Below the pieces are notes generated by a model that was given only the letters and a program-made list of their open reading frames with translations, had not been told where the DNA came from and made no database searches. From Leptospira sp. GIMC2001 (lineage in GTDB: Bacteria > Spirochaetota > Leptospiria > Leptospirales > Leptospiraceae): DNA of 64,000 bases. Of this stretch, positions 34,733-45,800 are shown piece after piece; the stretch's first letter is position 1, and each line of letters begins with the position of its first letter. A program made the position numbers and the translations under genes. Location: contig NZ_CP115468.1 of assembly GCF_028462125.1 (NCBI RefSeq), positions 3,341,559 to 3,405,558 on the forward strand. The letters run 5' to 3'.

Positions 34733-36223
34733 TTATCTTGGAGTAAATACTTCTATCTTTTCCGCTATCCCTTTTATGGAATGATGACCTTTAGAATCGT
34801 AACCAGAATGTTGAAGACTTTGAACAAAGTCTAAACTCATTGCGATCGGCGATCCTAAAGCCTTGGTTAATGTTTCCAATCTTGAAGCCAAATTTACAGC
34901 ACTTCCAATCACTGTAAATTCCATTCGATTTGTTGAACCAACATTTCCTGCAATCACATCACCTTTGTGCAATCCAATTCCAATTTTTATATTTGTATCC
35001 GATGTTTCTAAATCCGATAAAGATTCTATCATATTTTTTGCACAGGAAAGTGCGGCTTCAGCAGGGTTCTCCATAGGTATAATTCCACCAAAGAATGCAA
35101 GAATCCCATCACCAATAAATTTATTGAGCACGCCATTCTCCTTCTCAATGCAATTATTCATCACTTCAAAATACTTATTCAGAAAACTTACAACAGAATC
35201 AGGTTCCATGGTCTCAGTTAGTTTCGTAAAATTTCTAATATCCGTAAACATAACAGCTACATTGGTCTTAATTCCTCCTAATTCAATTGGATTATTAAGG
35301 AGATGATCGCGAACTCTCTTGTCTACCATGCGACCAAATAATTCTCTCATCTTTTCTTTATCTCTCAATTCTCGATTCGTTGAATTCAACGTATGCTTTA
35401 CAGATCCTATCTCATCTGTCGAATCAACAAAAATCGTTCTATCATAATCACCTTTACGAACTGACTGAGCAAAATCTCTGATCTCATCTAGTGGACGACG
35501 AAAGGACTGCAAAATAAAAAAACTAAGTATCAAACCAGATACAAGAAATGTAAGCATGAGGGAAAATAAGTATATTATATTATTCTGTTCTAAATCCTCA
35601 GAAGAAATTGACAGAAAAACGAAAAAGATAACTACTAAAGGGAAAATTGTCACGGAAAAAAAATAGAAACCAAATCTTGTTACCAATCCAGATCTCGTAA
35701 ACTTTAGAATATGAAAGATTTCATCAATGCCAAATATTTTCGGAAATAAATATCGTTTACAGAAGTAGTCAGATGTAAAATAAGAAAGTGAAAAAGCATA
35801 CACAGTATTACAAAAGGAAACGAAAACAAAAGCAATTCTCGTTCCATTGCTGAGGGGAATCTGAAGAACTTCCATAATTATGGAACCTGTTACTGATCCC
35901 ATCACCCATCCAACACATCCAATCAGAGAGCCTAACATGGGAATGTTTAAGACTTTTTTCTTGAGAGAGGTACTAAATTCTTTTCCATCAATGAAATTCT
36001 TAGTTATCGGGTAGAGGTAAATTTGAAAGAGAACAAGTGGAACGATAAATGCGGGAATCAAAAGGTAAAGAAAATATTGATTTTGGAATGAATCAAAAAC
36101 AGCCGATTCCTCATTGCGAACAATAAAATGAAATAAAACCTGGTTCAGAACCACAGAAAATAAATTGGAAAGTAGAACGACAAGTGATGGAAGATTTGTT
36201 AACAAAACATTTTTATACTTCAT
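34733..36223 (-). CDS. Membrane class III adenylate/guanylate cyclase with HAMP
   Basis: A 496-residue protein with about six membrane segments in the first 240 residues, a HAMP linker (RRPLDEIRDFAQSVRKGDYD) and a class III cyclase domain. The metal-binding and substrate motifs are intact: VMFTDIRNFTKLTE, FIGDGILAFFGG and GNVGSTNRMEFTVIGSAVN. The start is placed at ATG 36223 (MKYKNVLL...); the frame is open further upstream to 36343 but that would overlap the YceI start and has no better ribosome site. Cyclic AMP is the usual product. Regulators of this kind are abundant in Leptospira. Confidence 0.9.
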   Translation of the reverse strand: MKYKNVLLTNLPSLVVLLSNLFSVVLNQVLFHFIVRNEESAVFDSFQNQYFLYLLIPAFIVPLVLFQIYLYPITKNFIDGKEFSTSLKKKVLNIPMLGSLIGCVGWVMGSVTGSIIMEVLQIPLSNGTRIAFVFVSFCNTVYAFSLSYFTSDYFCKRYLFPKIFGIDEIFHILKFTRSGLVTRFGFYFFSVTIFPLVVIFFVFLSISSEDLEQNNIIYLFSLMLTFLVSGLILSFFILQSFRRPLDEIRDFAQSVRKGDYDRTIFVDSTDEIGSVKHTLNSTNRELRDKEKMRELFGRMVDKRVRDHLLNNPIELGGIKTNVAVMFTDIRNFTKLTETMEPDSVVSFLNKYFEVMNNCIEKENGVLNKFIGDGILAFFGGIIPMENPAEAALSCAKNMIESLSDLETSDTNIKIGIGLHKGDVIAGNVGSTNRMEFTVIGSAVNLASRLETLTKALGSPIAMSLDFVQSLQHSGYDSKGHHSIKGIAEKIEVFTPR

Positions 36224-36334
36224 AGTTGAACAAAAACTTATTTCAAATTTTTTACAAATCATTTTGTTGCACTTATTGGTTGAATTCACTTTTATATTTA
36301 TTGCAATTCGATATATGTGATTGGAGATTATGCT

Positions 36335-36931
36335 ATGAGACAACTTTACAGCTTTTTAATTCTAGGTTTTAGCGCATTTATGATTCAGGGTGATCTGCAT
36401 GCTCAAGAAAAAGTTTTCACGGAACAAGAGCACTGTATTGCTTGGAGAGCGAGCAAGAAAATGTTTTTACTTAGTAATTCAGCACCGGTCGGTAAGAATT
36501 GCTCGATTACTACTTCAGCAACTAAATTAGCTGGAGGAATAGTTCTGAAAGGAACATTTCCTGTAAATAAATTTGATAGCGACGAACCAACTCGAGACGA
36601 GGAAGTCACCGAACTTCTGGGTGGTAAAGAAAATCCGACTATGTTTCTCGAATCGGAACCTTTGTCAACGCAACGCATCAAGAAAATCATGAATGATAGC
36701 GATTCAGTTGCTGGAAAATTGACAATCAATGGAAAACAACATCCAGTAATTTTTACCGTGAAGGGTTTCACTCAAGATGGCAATATTTTCTATCAAGGAA
36801 ATTTAAAAACTAAATTATCTACCTTTGGGATCACCCCACCAACTGTTGCTGGAGGAGTAATTGCAGATGTGCGTGACGAGATAGAATTGCTTTTCCAGTT
36901 TCAGAAAACGAAAATTAACGGGCATCCTTAA
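36335..36931 (+). CDS. YceI-family periplasmic protein
   Basis: A 198-residue protein with a signal peptide (to about residue 22, QGDLHAQ). The YceI lipocalin-like fold is suggested by [39 protein letters not shown] and [15 protein letters not shown]...DEIEL. The family binds isoprenoid or polyprenoid lipids. The ATG at 36335 has GGAG eight bases upstream; a TTG at 36317 in frame is less likely. Its end overlaps the convergent acyl-CoA dehydrogenase gene by four bases. Confidence 0.88.
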   Translation: MRQLYSFLILGFSAFMIQGDLHAQEKVFTEQEHCIAWRASKKMFLLSNSAPVGKNCSITTSATKLAGGIVLKGTFPVNKFDSDEPTRDEEVTELLGGKENPTMFLESEPLSTQRIKKIMNDSDSVAGKLTINGKQHPVIFTVKGFTQDGNIFYQGNLKTKLSTFGITPPTVAGGVIADVRDEIELLFQFQKTKINGHP

Positions 36932-38103
36932 AATCCAAATTTCCCTGTAACTAAATTGCGTCCAATCACCATTTTATGAGTTTCGGTTGGACCGTCAGCG
37001 ATTCTTGCAGCACGTGCATCCCTATAGAACAACTCAAGCTTCATATAACGGCTGTATCCATGAGATCCGCAAACTTGAATCGCAAGGTCAACGCAATGAT
37101 TGAGGGTTTCGCTTACTTGCCATTTGGCAAGAGAGATTGCCTGGCGTGCATCTTGTCCTTTTCGCAATAGATCGGCAGCTTTTAGAGTCAATAAATATCC
37201 AGATTCAATTTTCAAACCAGCTTCGGCAAACATCCACTGAATCCCTTGTTGATCAGCGAGTTTACCTCCAAATAAATGGCGCCCAATGGCATATTCTCTT
37301 GCGATTTCCATTGATCGACGGGAGAGTCCAATCCATCGCATACAATGCGTTAAACGAGCAGGTCCAAGTCTCTCTTGAGATAAACGAAATCCTTCTGCTA
37401 CCTTGCCCAAAATCTGAGATTCATGAACTCGTACATTATCAAAATTCAGTTCACAATGTCCACCCGGTCCATGAGATCCAAGCACGTCAATTTCTTGCAC
37501 CATTGTATAACCTTTTGCATCGGTTGGAACCAGGAACATCGTTGTACGACGAAAACTATCATTCACTTTTGCCATAACAATTAAGAAGGCAGCTCCATTG
37601 GCACCTGTGCAATACCATTTGCGACCGTTGATAACATAATGGTCGCCATCTTTTACTGCGTTAGTTGCAAGGCTAGTTGGATCTGATCCTGCTCCAGGCG
37701 GTGGTTCCGTCATAGCAAAAGCAGATCGAATTTTTCCTTCAACTAACGGTCTATAGTATTTTTCTTTTTGTTCTTCACTTGCGGCAAGATGCAGTAAATG
37801 CATATTGCCTTCATCAGGTGCATCGCAATTGCATAAATAAGGAGCTATCGGAGATCTACCGAGTTCACTGAAAAACAATGCAGTTCCCACAAGATCAAGT
37901 CCCAAACCGCCCTCTGACTTGGGAAGATGGGCTGTCCACAATCCTCGCTTTTTAGCCTCTTTGCGGAGGTCTTGTACAAGATCCTCGGGCATTCGTCCAC
38001 GCGCATAATCGTATTTATCTTCCGCGGGAATAGCAACTTCCTCAACAAAGGCCTTAGCACGAGCCTGGATGTCTTTGACTTCTTGTGAAATTTCTAAATC
38101 CAT
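36928..38103 (-). CDS. Acyl-CoA dehydrogenase (ACAD10/11-like)
   Basis: A flavoenzyme of 391 residues that introduces the alpha-beta double bond in acyl-CoA. Typical blocks are [18 protein letters not shown] (FAD contact), [44 protein letters not shown], and a C-terminal [20 protein letters not shown] with [13 protein letters not shown]. The C-terminal arrangement resembles the ACAD10/11 and long-chain groups rather than short-chain enzymes. It starts 12 bases after the second ACAD gene's stop and is the last gene of a four-gene minus operon. Confidence 0.93.
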   Translation of the reverse strand: MDLEISQEVKDIQARAKAFVEEVAIPAEDKYDYARGRMPEDLVQDLRKEAKKRGLWTAHLPKSEGGLGLDLVGTALFFSELGRSPIAPYLCNCDAPDEGNMHLLHLAASEEQKEKYYRPLVEGKIRSAFAMTEPPPGAGSDPTSLATNAVKDGDHYVINGRKWYCTGANGAAFLIVMAKVNDSFRRTTMFLVPTDAKGYTMVQEIDVLGSHGPGGHCELNFDNVRVHESQILGKVAEGFRLSQERLGPARLTHCMRWIGLSRRSMEIAREYAIGRHLFGGKLADQQGIQWMFAEAGLKIESGYLLTLKAADLLRKGQDARQAISLAKWQVSETLNHCVDLAIQVCGSHGYSRYMKLELFYRDARAARIADGPTETHKMVIGRNLVTGKFGF

Positions 38104-38115
38104 ACTACCTCTACC

Positions 38116-39846
38116 TCAAGACGGATGATTCAATTTGAGTAGGTTACTCTGACAGATCGCAAGAGAATCAATGTGAAAAGCTTGATTCCATTTTTCTCTA
38201 ACAGCTTTTCTCTCTTCGCTAGATTTTGCATAAGCTCGATCCATAAGTAAGCTCAATAGCAACCTTGCAGCAGACTCCACCACTTCAAATGAATACTTCT
38301 CTTTGGTTTCTCGAGATTCAATATTTTTAAAAGTAGTCACAACTTCTTCAAAGCTTTTCTTGATGGATTGAACCATTTTAGATCCACTACCCTGTTTTTC
38401 TAATCTTTCAATGTATTCTCGGAAAACTCCACTTGCTGACATTCCAGCTGTAATTCCACCAATTGCAGCATTGACTTGAATCTGGGTTGTACCATCGTAG
38501 ATATTTGTTATTCGGATATCACGATATAGGCGAGCAAGATCATAGTCTTCTGTATAGCCTGCCCCACCCAATACCTGCAATCCTGTATTTACAACTTGAA
38601 TTCCTGTCTCCGAATTGTAGTATTTTGATATGGGTGTCAAAGTGTTCGCAACTTTTTCCCAAAATTTTGCTTCAATAAATTCTGGACTATCTTTCGGAAG
38701 ATTTCGGTCTTGAATCCATAAATACTTGTCAACAGAATAAGCGGCTTCTATCATAAAACATCGCATAGCAGCGATTTCTCGCTCCATGTAATCCAACATC
38801 TTCTTAACTGCTGGAATTTCTATAATTGGTTTGCCGAACTGAATTCTTTCTTTTGCATATTTCTCTGCTTCACAAAATGCTGCAGTCGAGATACCAGTTC
38901 CTTGGCTGGATACGCTCAGTCTCGCTCCGTTCAACATTCCCATAACATATTTCACTAGCCCATAGTTTTGTTGGCCTACGAGAATTGCAGGAGTGTTTTC
39001 ATAGGCAACTTCACATGTTGCTGAGGCTTTGAGACCGAGTTTTTTTTCTATTCCCGTGATTTCATAATCCTTGTTCTCAGCGATAAAGAATGATAATCCT
39101 CTTGCACCAGACTCAGGAGTTCCTGTTCTTGCAAGAACCAAAGTCATACCTGGACCGCCATTCACACCGCAAGCAAGAGTCTGGTATCGTTTATTTCCCG
39201 TTAGTAGCCATTTTCCTGGATTGTTAGGATCGGGAATAGCTTTCGTTTTTACTTCAGGCAAATCAGATCCGAAATCGGGTTCTGATAGACCCATTGTTCC
39301 AGAATAATTTTCGTCAATAAATTTCGGAATGAGTTCTTGACACATTTCCTCAGTTGCGACCTTTTCTAAGATTACTGCAAGCCCAATGCTTGAAGTGGCA
39401 ATAGTTGTCGAAGTGTCAGATCTATACATAATCTCAGTAATGATAGCTTTGACAACATTTGGTACTCCAAGCCCACCATATTTTCTCTGGAATGCAACGG
39501 GAATCAAACCAGCTTCTTGGTACTTCCGAATCATCTCCACCATGATCTCTGGATGTGTAACAACGCCGTTTTCAAAATTCAGTCCTTTGTAATCAATTTC
39601 TTGAGCCGCTTGAGAGACATACATTCCAGAGACTTCACCAGCCGATCGAAGAATTTCTTGATAAAACTGGATTGCTTCCTCAAGATTATTTGGAGCCATT
39701 TCCAATCTAGAATTTCCAGATTTAGAATATTCCTTTGCATCCGCAAAATTGTTTTCGTATATATCAACGATTTCTTTCCAATCAATTATGTGTTCAAAAT
39801 GTTCTTTAAGGTCATCGTTTTTTTCGTAATAGTTTGCTTGTATCAT
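38116..39846 (-). CDS. Acyl-CoA dehydrogenase, long form with C-terminal extension
   Basis: A 576-residue acyl-CoA dehydrogenase longer than the usual 380-400, with an additional C-terminal helical region (about residues 455-576) as in FadE-like or AcdA2-type enzymes that have a DUF-type tail. It shows GTMGLSEPDFGSDLPEVKTK, LTGNKRYQTLACG, RLSVSSQGTGISTAAF and QVLGGAGYTEDYDLARLYRD, with NIYDGTTQIQ as the ETF/active-site glycine block. It overlaps the TPR gene upstream by ATGA (39843-39846). Confidence 0.92.
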   Translation of the reverse strand: MIQANYYEKNDDLKEHFEHIIDWKEIVDIYENNFADAKEYSKSGNSRLEMAPNNLEEAIQFYQEILRSAGEVSGMYVSQAAQEIDYKGLNFENGVVTHPEIMVEMIRKYQEAGLIPVAFQRKYGGLGVPNVVKAIITEIMYRSDTSTTIATSSIGLAVILEKVATEEMCQELIPKFIDENYSGTMGLSEPDFGSDLPEVKTKAIPDPNNPGKWLLTGNKRYQTLACGVNGGPGMTLVLARTGTPESGARGLSFFIAENKDYEITGIEKKLGLKASATCEVAYENTPAILVGQQNYGLVKYVMGMLNGARLSVSSQGTGISTAAFCEAEKYAKERIQFGKPIIEIPAVKKMLDYMEREIAAMRCFMIEAAYSVDKYLWIQDRNLPKDSPEFIEAKFWEKVANTLTPISKYYNSETGIQVVNTGLQVLGGAGYTEDYDLARLYRDIRITNIYDGTTQIQVNAAIGGITAGMSASGVFREYIERLEKQGSGSKMVQSIKKSFEEVVTTFKNIESRETKEKYSFEVVESAARLLLSLLMDRAYAKSSEERKAVREKWNQAFHIDSLAICQSNLLKLNHPS

Positions 39847-40868
39847 TTGATCAATCCCTCCATAACTTCACGGCCCTTGGGATACAGAGTGGGAAGAAAA
39901 GCTTCTTCGGATTCTTCATATCCATTTGCTTGAATTATGCGAAAGAATTTACGGATTGGCTCAAGTGAAGCTCTTGGATTAGAAACCAATATTGTATCTC
40001 GCCAGAGAATAAGAAATTCTAAATTGGCTCTCTCCATTTCTGGAGTCTTGTCAATCCAAGAAAGAGCTTCTTTGTAATTGCCCAACTCAAAATATCCCTT
40101 CGCGATATAGAAAAAAGATTTCTTCTTACCATTGGGTGTTAGATTCAGTGCCTTACCATAGTCCACCAATTCCTGCCACCTTCGCATATCCAGACTTAAC
40201 TCAGCCATTCCCATTAACGCATCTTCATCAAAGGGGCTGAGTGTTAAAATATTCTGTAGATAATATTCAGTCGAAGATAAATCTCTTTCATTCAAAAAAT
40301 ATTTAGATAATTCGATCCAAGCATACAATTCGAATCCAGGAATTTTCTCTACTGCTTCCAAAAGCATACCACGTTCTTTGAGTCGATAGGATTTATAAAA
40401 TAAATCTAGAATCCTTTTGAATTCCTCGAGTTGAATTCCTTCGCGCCGAACCCAATCCGATACAAATGATCTCGCTTCCGAATATTCTTCAATGATATAG
40501 TACATGCGAACGAGATTTAAAAATGGGGTATAGTCTTTCGGTTTAGGGATGAGCAGAGAACGAAAGGACTTTTCCGCAAGATCCAATTGCCCAGCCTTTG
40601 CGTGTAGGACTGCTAAATTGTTTTTCTCAGCAAAATCTGGATTGGATAACGCCATCAATATTTTTAAATTACTCCGAGCCATGTCAGGATTTCTCATTTG
40701 CTGAATGGGAACGGATCGGCTGTCTAGAAATATAAATTTATCATCAACTTCTAAAGCATCTGCGTGTTTGATGGGAAATGAACATTGGTTCAAGAAAAAG
40801 ACAAAAAAGACCGCAGCTAATAAACGGTATGGAAATCCTGCAATAAATCTAAAGCTAAATAAAATCAT
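39843..40868 (-). CDS. TPR-repeat lipoprotein
   Basis: A 341-residue protein with a signal segment ending in FFLNQC (lipidation cysteine about residue 29) and repeated helical pairs fitting tetratricopeptide repeats, for example AVLHAKAGQLDLAEKSFRSL and YFELGNYKEALSWIDKTPEM. TPR proteins serve as scaffolds. The gene is coupled to both neighbours by ATGA overlaps, so it acts with the other TPR protein and the acyl-CoA dehydrogenases, for reasons not evident from sequence. Confidence 0.8.
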   Translation of the reverse strand: MILFSFRFIAGFPYRLLAAVFFVFFLNQCSFPIKHADALEVDDKFIFLDSRSVPIQQMRNPDMARSNLKILMALSNPDFAEKNNLAVLHAKAGQLDLAEKSFRSLLIPKPKDYTPFLNLVRMYYIIEEYSEARSFVSDWVRREGIQLEEFKRILDLFYKSYRLKERGMLLEAVEKIPGFELYAWIELSKYFLNERDLSSTEYYLQNILTLSPFDEDALMGMAELSLDMRRWQELVDYGKALNLTPNGKKKSFFYIAKGYFELGNYKEALSWIDKTPEMERANLEFLILWRDTILVSNPRASLEPIRKFFRIIQANGYEESEEAFLPTLYPKGREVMEGLIK

Positions 40869-41668
40869 CTCTCCTTCTTAGATTCTTCATTGGCTTTTTT
40901 TGCATAGACCAAATATTTCATCGCTTTTTCTGAATCGCCTTGGAATAGATAAAGAAGACTGAGATCCATTGCATCTTGTGGGTCAGGCGGTGCAAAATCT
41001 TCTGGATTTTCTTTAGAAAGATCCAATTTCGCTCGGAATTCCCGAATCTTGGATTTTGTTTTCTTAGCCAAATCATCCACATGCTTTCTCATAATCTCGT
41101 CTTCACCTGAGAGAGATTTTTTTACAGTATTTTGAAAAGCAACAAAACTCATATCTTTCTGTACAAGTTCTGTAAGTTCATTGAGACTCTCTTTATAATT
41201 TCCTTGCTTTGCAAGAATATCTGTTCTTAGTATCTTTAAATTCTTATCATCAGGATAAAAATTGAGATATTGATTAACCATTTTTAGACTTTCAGCAAAC
41301 AGTCCTTTGTCGTAATAAAACATAGACAAGGCTCCTAAGGCAAATTTATTTTTCGGATCTATTTTGTATGCATTCGTGAGATAGATTTCAGTTTGTTTCT
41401 CTTGATCTAGTTCTTTATAGATTTGGGCGAGTAAAAGATGCCCTTGAAGATATCGACGATCGATTTTGAGAGCAGCCTTTAGAGCTTTGATCGATTCATC
41501 CAGGCGATCCATCTTAAAAAACAAAGAACCCAGGTTCAACCATGCTTGCAAAAAGTTTGGATCTTGTTTTAAGACAGATTGGTAGAGCTGAATTGCCGCA
41601 TCTCGATTCCCTTCCGATTCCTTAGAAACAGCCTGGTTGAATATTTTTTTGGGATTTAGATCGCCCAT
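40865..41668 (-). CDS. TPR-repeat protein, cytoplasmic
   Basis: A 267-residue protein without a signal segment, built of at least five tetratricopeptide repeats in its first 180 residues (for example RDAAIQLYQSVLKQDPNFLQ and DESIKALKAALKIDRRYLQ), and a charged tail with DPQDAMDLSLLYLFQGDSEK. First gene of the operon that also contains the TPR lipoprotein and two acyl-CoA dehydrogenases. ATG at 41668 is followed by a 98-base gap to the divergent rlpA. Confidence 0.85.
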   Translation of the reverse strand: MGDLNPKKIFNQAVSKESEGNRDAAIQLYQSVLKQDPNFLQAWLNLGSLFFKMDRLDESIKALKAALKIDRRYLQGHLLLAQIYKELDQEKQTEIYLTNAYKIDPKNKFALGALSMFYYDKGLFAESLKMVNQYLNFYPDDKNLKILRTDILAKQGNYKESLNELTELVQKDMSFVAFQNTVKKSLSGEDEIMRKHVDDLAKKTKSKIREFRAKLDLSKENPEDFAPPDPQDAMDLSLLYLFQGDSEKAMKYLVYAKKANEESKKER

Positions 41669-41766
41669 AACAAAAGTATCGACCCAATTCGTAAAAAAAA
41701 ATCAACGGAAAAAACACAAACCGATCCGAAAATAAGAATAGAGTGAAGGTGCTTTAAGGGGGAATT

Positions 41767-42648
41767 ATGAAAAAAATACTTTGGATCCTTCCTGCCATTT
41801 TATTTTGGACAGTTGCATGTACGAGTACAGATAGTACGCGAAGAAAGGTATCGGCGTCGGGTGATCCCGAAGATATCTTCTTTGAAAAGTCCATGAATTC
41901 AAATGATGCGGTAGCTAAATCGGTTCAGGATGATTTACAACCATCATCAATTGCAAAATTTGATCTACCAGAAAAGAAACCGGATACAACCGGGAATTTT
42001 GACGAAGTCGGATATTCTTCATGGTATGGCAATAAATATCAAGGTCGACCAACAGCAAGTGGTGAACCATTTGACTCAACTAAGCTAACAGCCGCTCATC
42101 GAACTCTTCCCATGGGTTCCATTGTAAAAGTTCAGAACTTAGAAAATCAGAAAGAGGCGATGGTTCGTGTCAATGATAGAGGGCCTTTCGTAGATGGAAG
42201 AATCTTGGACGTTTCGGAAAAAGCTGCGGAAATCCTCAATTTCAAAGAACAGGGAATCACGAAAGTCGGACTTACTGTCGTTAAAAAAGGGGATTCGAAT
42301 GAAAAATTTGAAGAACTAGATGATAGCGATATCGATGATGAGGCAGAATTAGTAGATGATACGAATCGTACCGAAAAACTAACTCCAAAGAAAGAATCTG
42401 GAATAGCATCTTCAAACGCTAATAAACCTAAGGGATATACAGTTCAAGTTGGTGTTTTTCGTGATCAGAACAGAGCAAGCAAGTATAAGGATATGATGAA
42501 AAACAATTATGGACAAGATGTATTCGTTTTCTCAAGAGAAGATGGATATGTTGTTCAAATGGGTGATTTTGCTTCAAAAGAAAAGGCAGAAGCTCTCAAA
42601 TCCAAGTTGCGATACAATGGAGTTGAGTGTTTTATACCTAGAAAGTAA
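41767..42648 (+). CDS. rlpA: RlpA-like septal ring lytic transglycosylase with SPOR domain, lipoprotein
   Basis: A 293-residue lipoprotein (signal segment ending WTVAC, C18) that cleaves glycan strands lacking peptide stems during cell division. The double-psi barrel is marked by GYSSWYGNKYQGRPTASGE, MGSIVKVQNL and VRVNDRGPFVDGRILDVS, and the C-terminal SPOR domain (about 223-293) by KGYTVQVGVFRDQNRA and YVVQMGDFASKEKAEAL. An acidic linker (about 178-205) joins them. GGGGGA precedes the ATG. A strong terminator follows. Confidence 0.92.
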   Translation: MKKILWILPAILFWTVACTSTDSTRRKVSASGDPEDIFFEKSMNSNDAVAKSVQDDLQPSSIAKFDLPEKKPDTTGNFDEVGYSSWYGNKYQGRPTASGEPFDSTKLTAAHRTLPMGSIVKVQNLENQKEAMVRVNDRGPFVDGRILDVSEKAAEILNFKEQGITKVGLTVVKKGDSNEKFEELDDSDIDDEAELVDDTNRTEKLTPKKESGIASSNANKPKGYTVQVGVFRDQNRASKYKDMMKNNYGQDVFVFSREDGYVVQMGDFASKEKAEALKSKLRYNGVECFIPRK

Positions 42649-42730
42649 AATTTCTTAGAATACTATTATTATGTGAGTTCAAGATAATTTTTTGACAGAA
42701 CCTTCCCGATAATAGAGGAATGTTGGATGA

Positions 42731-42754
42731 GGCGGGTCTACCCGCCTTTTTTTT
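42731..42754 (+). terminator. Rho-independent terminator after rlpA
   Basis: GGCGGG (42731-42736) pairs with CCCGCC across the loop TCTA, followed by eight T bases (42747-42754). It is a textbook intrinsic terminator 82 bases after the rlpA stop. Confidence 0.93.
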
Positions 42755-42793
42755 GACCTAGGTCGACAAAAAGGTTTGAATTTTTGGTCAAAA
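42753..42793 (+). promoter_or_regulatory. Candidate promoter and inverted repeat upstream of the phosphatase-TPR gene
   Basis: TTGACC (42753-42758) and TTGAAT (42776-42781) are separated by 17 bases, fitting a weak sigma-70 promoter. In the same place TTTTGACC (42751-42758) and GGTCAAAA (42786-42793) form an inverted repeat, and GACCTAGGTC at 42755-42764 is a 10-bp palindrome. Either a promoter with an operator over it or a chance pattern next to the terminator. Confidence 0.35.
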
Positions 42794-42861
42794 TGAATAT
42801 TTTTATGGTTAATTTCGTTCAATAAATAGATAATAGTAAAGGCAAGTAGGTAGGCTATTAC

Positions 42862-45800
42862 ATGGATCCAAGCAATATTACTTTAGACAATATACTTTTC
42901 AATTATTACTCATTTGGTAGTTTGCTCGTTGTAGTCTTAACTTTTTTACTGGGATTTTTCTTCTTAACTCTAAAAGGTAAAACTGCGGCAACTTATCAGC
43001 TCGGAATCGGTATGGTGCTCATGTGCCTATTCCAGATGGGATATTTCCTTGCTGCATTTATCTACCATCCAATCAGCGCATACCATCGATGGATAACTGT
43101 CGGTATAATTCTGCCATTGATTTTGCATTTGGGTCAGTTCCTTCTAAGATGGCCAAGCAACGAAAACAAAAAACTTGCAGACATCATGCTGATAGTAAAC
43201 TGGATCATTGCGATTGTCGCTACAGTTTATTTTGTTTATTCGACAACTTCTAGTGATAAGATTTATCACTTCACAGCGCATCATTGGGACTTTGATGCCG
43301 TTAACCCTTCAAAATATCTAAGCTTTATCATTTCCTTTTCCATCGTTGTCAATTTTATAATTCTTCCTATTTGGAGAGCCTTCCATCTTCAAGGAAGGAA
43401 GCGATGGACATTAGTTGCTTATATGACTTCACTTCTAATTGGGTCGGGAATTCCGAATACATTAAACGTGCTAAGTCGAGATGGGTCTATTGAAAGGTCA
43501 ACGTATCTAACCGCACTCGTTTTACTTCTTTATTTTGCATTCTTTCTGATCACAGTCATCTTCATCAATTCTAGTACAGAACGTACGACTTTCATGATCA
43601 AGATTGTGGGAATCTCACTTGTTACGGTGATGTTGATCTTCGAACAGCTCGCTCTAATCTATGATCAAGAGAAAGAAGATCAGTACAACAAAATTAGTAT
43701 TGCAACAATCAAGAAAGCATTAGCCGAAGACAGTATTCCCGATAGCATTAGCTTTGTTATATCCTATCCAAAAGACAGCTCAGGACTTGTTTACAAAAAA
43801 TACAATCCAGAGATTCGATTGGATCTTCCAATGGTCAAGACAGATATGGAGAATAGTCGAATATTCGAAGATATCTCCAATCTCAATGCTAAGGGTTTTC
43901 GTTCTCGATTGAAATATTTATTGGAATCCACTGGCGCTGAATTTGAAGGTTACAAACTTTCAACGCTTCAATTCCTTGATGATAATCAATCGCTCAGCGA
44001 TGAAGATCTCAAATCAGCGATTTTTGAATTTTTTAATAAAATCAACAAAACGACATTCGTTGCATCAAGTAAACTCGGAGATATGCCAGCAGATGAGAAT
44101 TTCTGTAAGAATGCAGTTGCATTTATTGAGAAAACTCAAGGTCTTGATTCTTTCGAAGTTGCGATAAATAAGAAATTGCAAGATTGCAAATGGGAAGGCG
44201 CTGAACTAGAAACGGCAGAACTAAGAAGCCAAATACTGAAGTATTTTCGCTACTTTAAATCAGCAGAAACACGACATTATCGAAAGAGTTTATCATCTAT
44301 AGAGCATTATGTTGCGTTCATGATCTACAATCCGAAAGACAAGTCTATGGTTGAAGTAGGTTTGCCATATGTAGAATATAGAAAAGTGATGAATCGTTCA
44401 GCTCAGAAAGAAATGATGCTAATGTTTGTTGCATTGCTTGTTCTATTGGTTGCTTTTCCTTTATTCTTCAAAATCAGTCTTGTGACACCACTCAACGAAT
44501 TACTCTCAGGTGTTGAGAAAGTAAATGATGGTGATCTAGATGTGAAAGTTCCTATTCATGTAAATGATGAAGTTGGATTCCTTGCTGACTCCTTTAACAA
44601 AATGGTTTCCTCTATAAAGGAAGCAAGACGTCAATTGGAAGATTACGCAGAGAATCTAGAACAAAAAGTTCAAGAAAGAACCAAAGAAGTTCAAGAAAAA
44701 ATGGAAGAAGTCCAGAAGTTGAAAGTTCAACAAGATGGTGACTATTTCCTTACTTCTCTTCTTGCGAAACCATTGTATTTCAACGCAAATAAATCGAAAT
44801 TCATTCAAACAGACTTTTTTGTAAAACAAAAGAAAACATTTGAGTTCAGAAAGAAGACTGGTGATCTTGGTGGAGATATTTCAGTTACGGGTAACCTAAA
44901 GTTAGGTGGATCTGAGAACTTTCGTAGATACACTGTTGCGATCAATGGGGATGCCATGGGCAAATCCATGCAAGGAGCCGGCGGTTCTCTAGTTATGGGA
45001 GTTGTAATGAACTCGATCATGGCAAGATCTGCTGGTAACAAAAGAATTCTAAACAGAACTCCAGAAGAATGGCTAGCAGACGTTTACGAAGAAACCAACT
45101 CCGTATTCAAATCGTTCAATGGCACCATGGTTATTTCTGCCACAATCTTCATGGTTGATGATGAGACAGGAGAAGTATGGTATTTCAATGCAGAGCATCC
45201 TTTTACAGTATTGTATAGAGATGGTAAAGCTTCTTTTATTGAGAAAGAGCTTCTCTTAAGAAAATTAGGATTGGATTCCGAAATACCTTTTGAAGTGAGA
45301 AAATTCCAACTTCTTCCGGGCGACACAATCATCATGGGAACAGATGGAAGGGATGATATTGATTTAACTCCCGATCAAGATTTCCGCACTATGAACGAAG
45401 ATGAAGAGATCTTCTTGAAACATGTCGAAGAAGCCCAAGCTGATATTTACAAAATTGAAGAAATCCTAAGAAGTAAAGGAGATCTAACGGACGACTTATC
45501 GTTGTTACGTTTAAATTTTCAACACGATGGGCATAGCAAACAAGATTCTAATGATGGGATTGCAGCACTAGAATCCGAACATTCAGAACTCGATGGAAGT
45601 TCTGGAGATAGCTTCAGTCCTGATGAATCTGAAGAATGGGAACGAAAATATACTACTGAAGGTGCATACGACGAGGGCAGAAAATTATACAAACAAGGTG
45701 AGATTGAATCTGCCATTGAAGTTATGTATAAAGCTTATTCAGCAGATAATACCGACCCCAAGCTTAATAAATTATTGAGCTTACTTACATTCAAAGGTCG

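Noticed and set aside
34863..35306. 147-codon plus-strand frame
   Set aside because: Antisense to the conserved class III cyclase domain; the minus-strand motifs are intact.
37137..37577. 146-codon plus-strand frame
   Set aside because: Entirely antisense to the acyl-CoA dehydrogenase at 36928-38103, with no ribosome site or domain.
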